A DNA stretch of 6,101 nt from Elusimicrobiota bacterium. Lineage in GTDB: Bacteria > Elusimicrobiota > Elusimicrobia > Elusimicrobiales > Elusimicrobiaceae. Under the pieces are notes generated by a model. That model worked only from the letters and a program-made list of their open reading frames with translations, was not told where the DNA came from and searched no databases. The DNA is taken from positions 1-6,101 of the forward strand of contig JAISVV010000165.1 in NCBI GenBank assembly GCA_031271365.1. Direction: 5' to 3'. Shown here piece after piece: positions 3,928-6,101 of this stretch; position 1 is the stretch's first letter, and each line of letters starts with the position of its first letter. A program made the translations under genes and the position numbers.

Positions 3928-6101
3928 TTAAACCTCCGTCAAATCAAGGCGCAGGGCCCAGGCGTCTAAATCAAACTCTAAGCCTTCTACGCGCATGGGG
4001 CAGTTTAGCAGGGTTTTGTAGGTTACCTGCGCTATGTCGCCCAGTTCTATATACGGCAAAAAGCGCACAAGCGCGCTTGCGCGTTTTTTTACCGCGCTTA
4101 CCTGGCGGTACAAGGGCGGCGCGACGGCGCGGGCAAGGTTGGCGTTTTGCGGCGGCAGCAGCGCGCCGGAGGTTAGGGTTAATTCCTTCAGGCCGAAGCG
4201 GTCTATCAGGTTGGGGCGGGGTTCCTGCTCGCTAAACGCGTCGGCGGCGCGGCTGTATTGGCCGAAGTTTACGCTCACGCGGTTGTATAGTTTATCCCAG
4301 CCCGGGGCGAGGGTTTGCAGTTCTATAATATCGGCTTCGGTTATGCTTAGCACGCTCGCGCCGGCGTTGCGGCTTTTGAAGAGAAATTTGCCCTCCGTAT
4401 CGTAGCCTATCTGGAAGCCGGTTAAAAGGGCCAGCTCGCGCATTACGTCGAGGAATGTCATTGACGAGGTGTTCAGCACCGCTATGTTTATGCCCGTTGT
4501 GCGCGAGGAGATTTGCCAGCTTATAAGGTACGGCTTTTGCTCGGCCTGCGCGCGCGAGGCGCGCCACTGCAACTGCAGGTAGCGTTCTGTTGTCGGCGGG
4601 GTTTGGCCCGATGTTATTTGCGCCCATGCGCCCCAGGGGGCTTGCGGGGCGGGTTTTGCGCGCCAGTAGATTTGCGCGGCCGCGCCGTTTAATTCCTGCT
4701 GTATTGTAAACGCGTCCCACGACGACAGATTTGCGCCGCCGTCTAAGACGGGGCTTGTGTAACTGCCGTTGGGGGCGGCGTCTTCGGCGGCGGCGACGGC
4801 GGCGCTTTGTTTTAGCTCGTACACTGCGCTGCCGTAGGCGGAGAAGGATAGTAACTGGTAGTTGTTTTGCGTGTAAGTGTTATCTGTGGCTATTATCCCG
4901 AAACTTTGCCAGCTTGCCGCCGGCGTTGGGCGGCTTACTTTTGCCCATAGGCGGAAGTTGCCGGCGCTGTCGCGGGAGATGCGGTAGCGCAACGCTTCGC
5001 TGTTGCCTGATAAAGTTACTCTGTTAAGTAAAATGATTGCGCCATTATCTACGCGGCAAAGATTACATATTAGTGTTTGCGCGCCAAGGCGGCTTTTAAT
5101 AAAAACATACCCGCAGGTTGTATTTCTCTCATCGGCGGAAGAGATAAAATAATCAACTTGTTCGTGATTATTAAGAAGACCGCCGGAAACTTCGGCCTCC
5201 CATGTGCCGTATGCTCCGATTGCAGCTGCCGCCGCAACCGTGGCGCGCCCGGTAAAATTTACGGGGTTTAGCGCAACGCTGCTTGGCGTTAAAGTAAAAT
5301 TAACATTGCTTGGTTTTTCTTTTATTACCCAGTCGTGCTGCGCTAAATCTAAAAAGCTGTCTTTCAGGGTTACTTTGCCTTGCTCTTCCTGCGTGTAGGA
5401 GTGTTCGCCCTCGGCGAAAGCGTAGAGTGCGGGTTGGGTGAAGGCGTGGACGATGTCGGCCTCAAACTGCGGCTGCTCTATTTGCGTGGGCGCGCTTTCG
5501 CTGCGGCGGGCGATTTCTTGCGCTATCCATGTCAGCGTGACGTCGGTGTGCCAGCGGCGGTAGGCGGCCCATACGGCCTGGCCCTCGCTAAGCGGGGCGG
5601 CAAGTTTTATCAGCGCGCCGCGCCGGGGGGAATGCAGGTCCGATATTTCAAAATCGGTTTCTTCTTTTAGGGTTTGGGCTTCTTCGTAGCCGGCGGCAAG
5701 CGGGCCGCGGCGCACTTCTAAAATTTGGCCCGCCGCGATGTGCGCGGTGCGCAAATCCGTACCCGCGTTTTGGCCCAAAAGTTCGGCGGTTTGCGTTATG
5801 GAAATATCCTGCGCGCCGTAGCTGGCAAGGCGGGCAAGTTCGCCGCTGATGGTTAGGGTTACGCTGCGCTCGCGCTCGCGGGTAACGGGCTCGGCCAGCG
5901 CAAAACCGCGAAATATTTTTATAAATTCCTCCCCACCGTTTGGCAGCTTTGCGCCGGCGTAAACTTCGGCCCGCGCGCCGGCGAGGTTGGGCAGCAGCGC
6001 GTCCAGCGCGCCGCCGGCGGTTGATAGGGTAAGCGTGGCGCTGGCGTTTGTCCATACGCCGTAGCCTTCGTTATCCAGCTTCCATTTTATGGGGCTTATT
6101 T
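3928..6101 (-). CDS. Phage tail hub/tip-like protein with receptor-binding-like insert (5' end outside window)
   Basis: The frame is open from the right edge to the stop at 3928-3930, so 723 C-terminal residues are visible and the true start lies beyond the window. A TTG at 5778 is an internal Leu codon, not a credible start. Numbered from the right edge: residues 1-100 are strand-rich with IFRGFA and RERERE, like the first domain of tail hub proteins. Residues about 170-215 are a helical stretch. Residues about 230-425 look like a concanavalin/LamG-type jelly roll. An Ala-rich linker follows at about 430-445. Residues about 446-530 carry a SYTSPVLDGG and RYLQLQW pattern seen in phage beta-sandwich adhesion domains. 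Residues about 540-723 resume a hub-like fold with TFLDVMRELALLTGF and YDTEGKFLFKSRN, ending in MRVEGLEFDLDAWAL. Domain names are from recall of fold patterns, not a search. It was probably a baseplate/tail-tip hub that also binds the cell surface. Confidence 0.75.
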   Translation of the reverse strand, partial: ISPIKWKLDNEGYGVWTNASATLTLSTAGGALDALLPNLAGARAEVYAGAKLPNGGEEFIKIFRGFALAEPVTRERERSVTLTISGELARLASYGAQDISITQTAELLGQNAGTDLRTAHIAAGQILEVRRGPLAAGYEEAQTLKEETDFEISDLHSPRRGALIKLAAPLSEGQAVWAAYRRWHTDVTLTWIAQEIARRSESAPTQIEQPQFEADIVHAFTQPALYAFAEGEHSYTQEEQGKVTLKDSFLDLAQHDWVIKEKPSNVNFTLTPSSVALNPVNFTGRATVAAAAAIGAYGTWEAEVSGGLLNNHEQVDYFISSADERNTTCGYVFIKSRLGAQTLICNLCRVDNGAIILLNRVTLSGNSEALRYRISRDSAGNFRLWAKVSRPTPAASWQSFGIIATDNTYTQNNYQLLSFSAYGSAVYELKQSAAVAAAEDAAPNGSYTSPVLDGGANLSSWDAFTIQQELNGAAAQIYWRAKPAPQAPWGAWAQITSGQTPPTTERYLQLQWRASRAQAEQKPYLISWQISSRTTGINIAVLNTSSMTFLDVMRELALLTGFQIGYDTEGKFLFKSRNAGASVLSITEADIIELQTLAPGWDKLYNRVSVNFGQYSRAADAFSEQEPRPNLIDRFGLKELTLTSGALLPPQNANLARAVAPPLYRQVSAVKKRASALVRFLPYIELGDIAQVTYKTLLNCPMRVEGLEFDLDAWALRLDLTEV
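3933..3937 (-). promoter_or_regulatory. Ribosome binding site of the TM/coiled-coil gene
   Basis: A minus-strand GGAGG stands eight bases before ATG 3924, inside the final Glu-Val codons of the tail-hub gene. Spacing and placement are the same as for the next gene down, showing a compact phage-type late operon. Confidence 0.85.
5041..5400 (-). other. Low-GC island inside the tail-hub gene
   Basis: Hand counts give 168 G/C in 360 bases (47%) here, falling to 42% in 5041-5160 and 41% in 5281-5400. Sample 60-base lines on either side give 62% (5461-5520) and 73% (4621-4680). The island covers the start and core of the predicted jelly-roll insert, including the only cluster of cysteines (NTTCGY, ICNLC). 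The reading frame is unbroken across both edges, which fits a mosaic domain swap. Confidence 0.6.

Noticed and set aside
4731..5027. Plus-strand open frame with a very arginine-rich translation
   Set aside because: It lies opposite the Ala/Gly-rich linker and adhesion part of the hub gene; the Arg runs are the complement of GCC/GGC codons.
5776..5778. TTG at 5778 as the start of the tail gene
   Set aside because: The same frame is open without a stop to the right edge and encodes continuous hub-like sequence, so this TTG is an internal Leu codon.
5648..6055. Minus-strand open frame in another register near the right edge
   Set aside because: It overlaps the hub gene in a different frame and encodes an Arg/Pro-rich sequence. 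The hub frame continues to the edge with a plausible strand-rich protein.
1..6101. tRNA, rRNA, CRISPR array, insertion sequence
   Set aside because: Reading both strands showed no cloverleaf, no regularly spaced direct repeats and no transposase-like protein; coding density leaves no room for them.

Overview
The window looks like a chromosomal segment from a bacterium with a Gram-negative-like gene set. On the plus strand it carries the end of an integral membrane protein gene, then three housekeeping genes in the order uppS, cdsA, dxr (undecaprenyl-diphosphate synthase, CDP-diglyceride synthase, DXP reductoisomerase). On the minus strand, running toward them, is the 3' end of a phage tail module. 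The uppS-cdsA-dxr order is the common lipid/isoprenoid cluster of many bacteria, and dxr shows that the host makes isoprenoids by the MEP pathway. Base composition is mixed, with long GC-rich GCC/GCG codon runs alternating with TTA/AAA-rich stretches. No marker fixes the phylum. A gut-associated lineage such as Elusimicrobiota is only a guess from the overall protein style.

Layout: 1-612 is a 5'-truncated polytopic membrane protein. 613-637 is a short spacer with a consensus TATAAT next to the uppS start. 638-1321 is uppS. 1322-1400 is a GC-rich spacer holding a perfect 16-bp palindrome and a second TATAAT just before cdsA. 1407-2174 is cdsA and 2176-3378 is dxr, one base apart. From 3380 onward all genes are on the minus strand. 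In transcription order they are a large tail-hub-like protein (3928 to beyond the right edge), a small TM plus coiled-coil protein (3646-3924) and a small holin-like membrane protein (3380-3643). The last phage stop codon is separated from the dxr stop codon by a single base.

The plus-strand enzymes belong together functionally. UppS makes the C55 lipid carrier for cell-wall precursors, Dxr commits carbon to the isoprenoid building blocks UppS uses, and CdsA supplies CDP-diacylglycerol for phospholipids. The minus-strand genes form a tightly coupled late-phage cassette: each small gene has a strong Shine-Dalgarno sequence lying inside the last codons of the gene before it. The cassette could be a prophage, a tailocin or a domesticated tail.

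Points most worth a second look: start codons of uppS and cdsA at leaderless distance from TATAAT boxes; a CdsA about 17 residues short between its two catalytic boxes; a Dxr with proline where the family has the active-site histidine of the DSEH motif; and a tail hub carrying a low-GC, lectin-like insertion.
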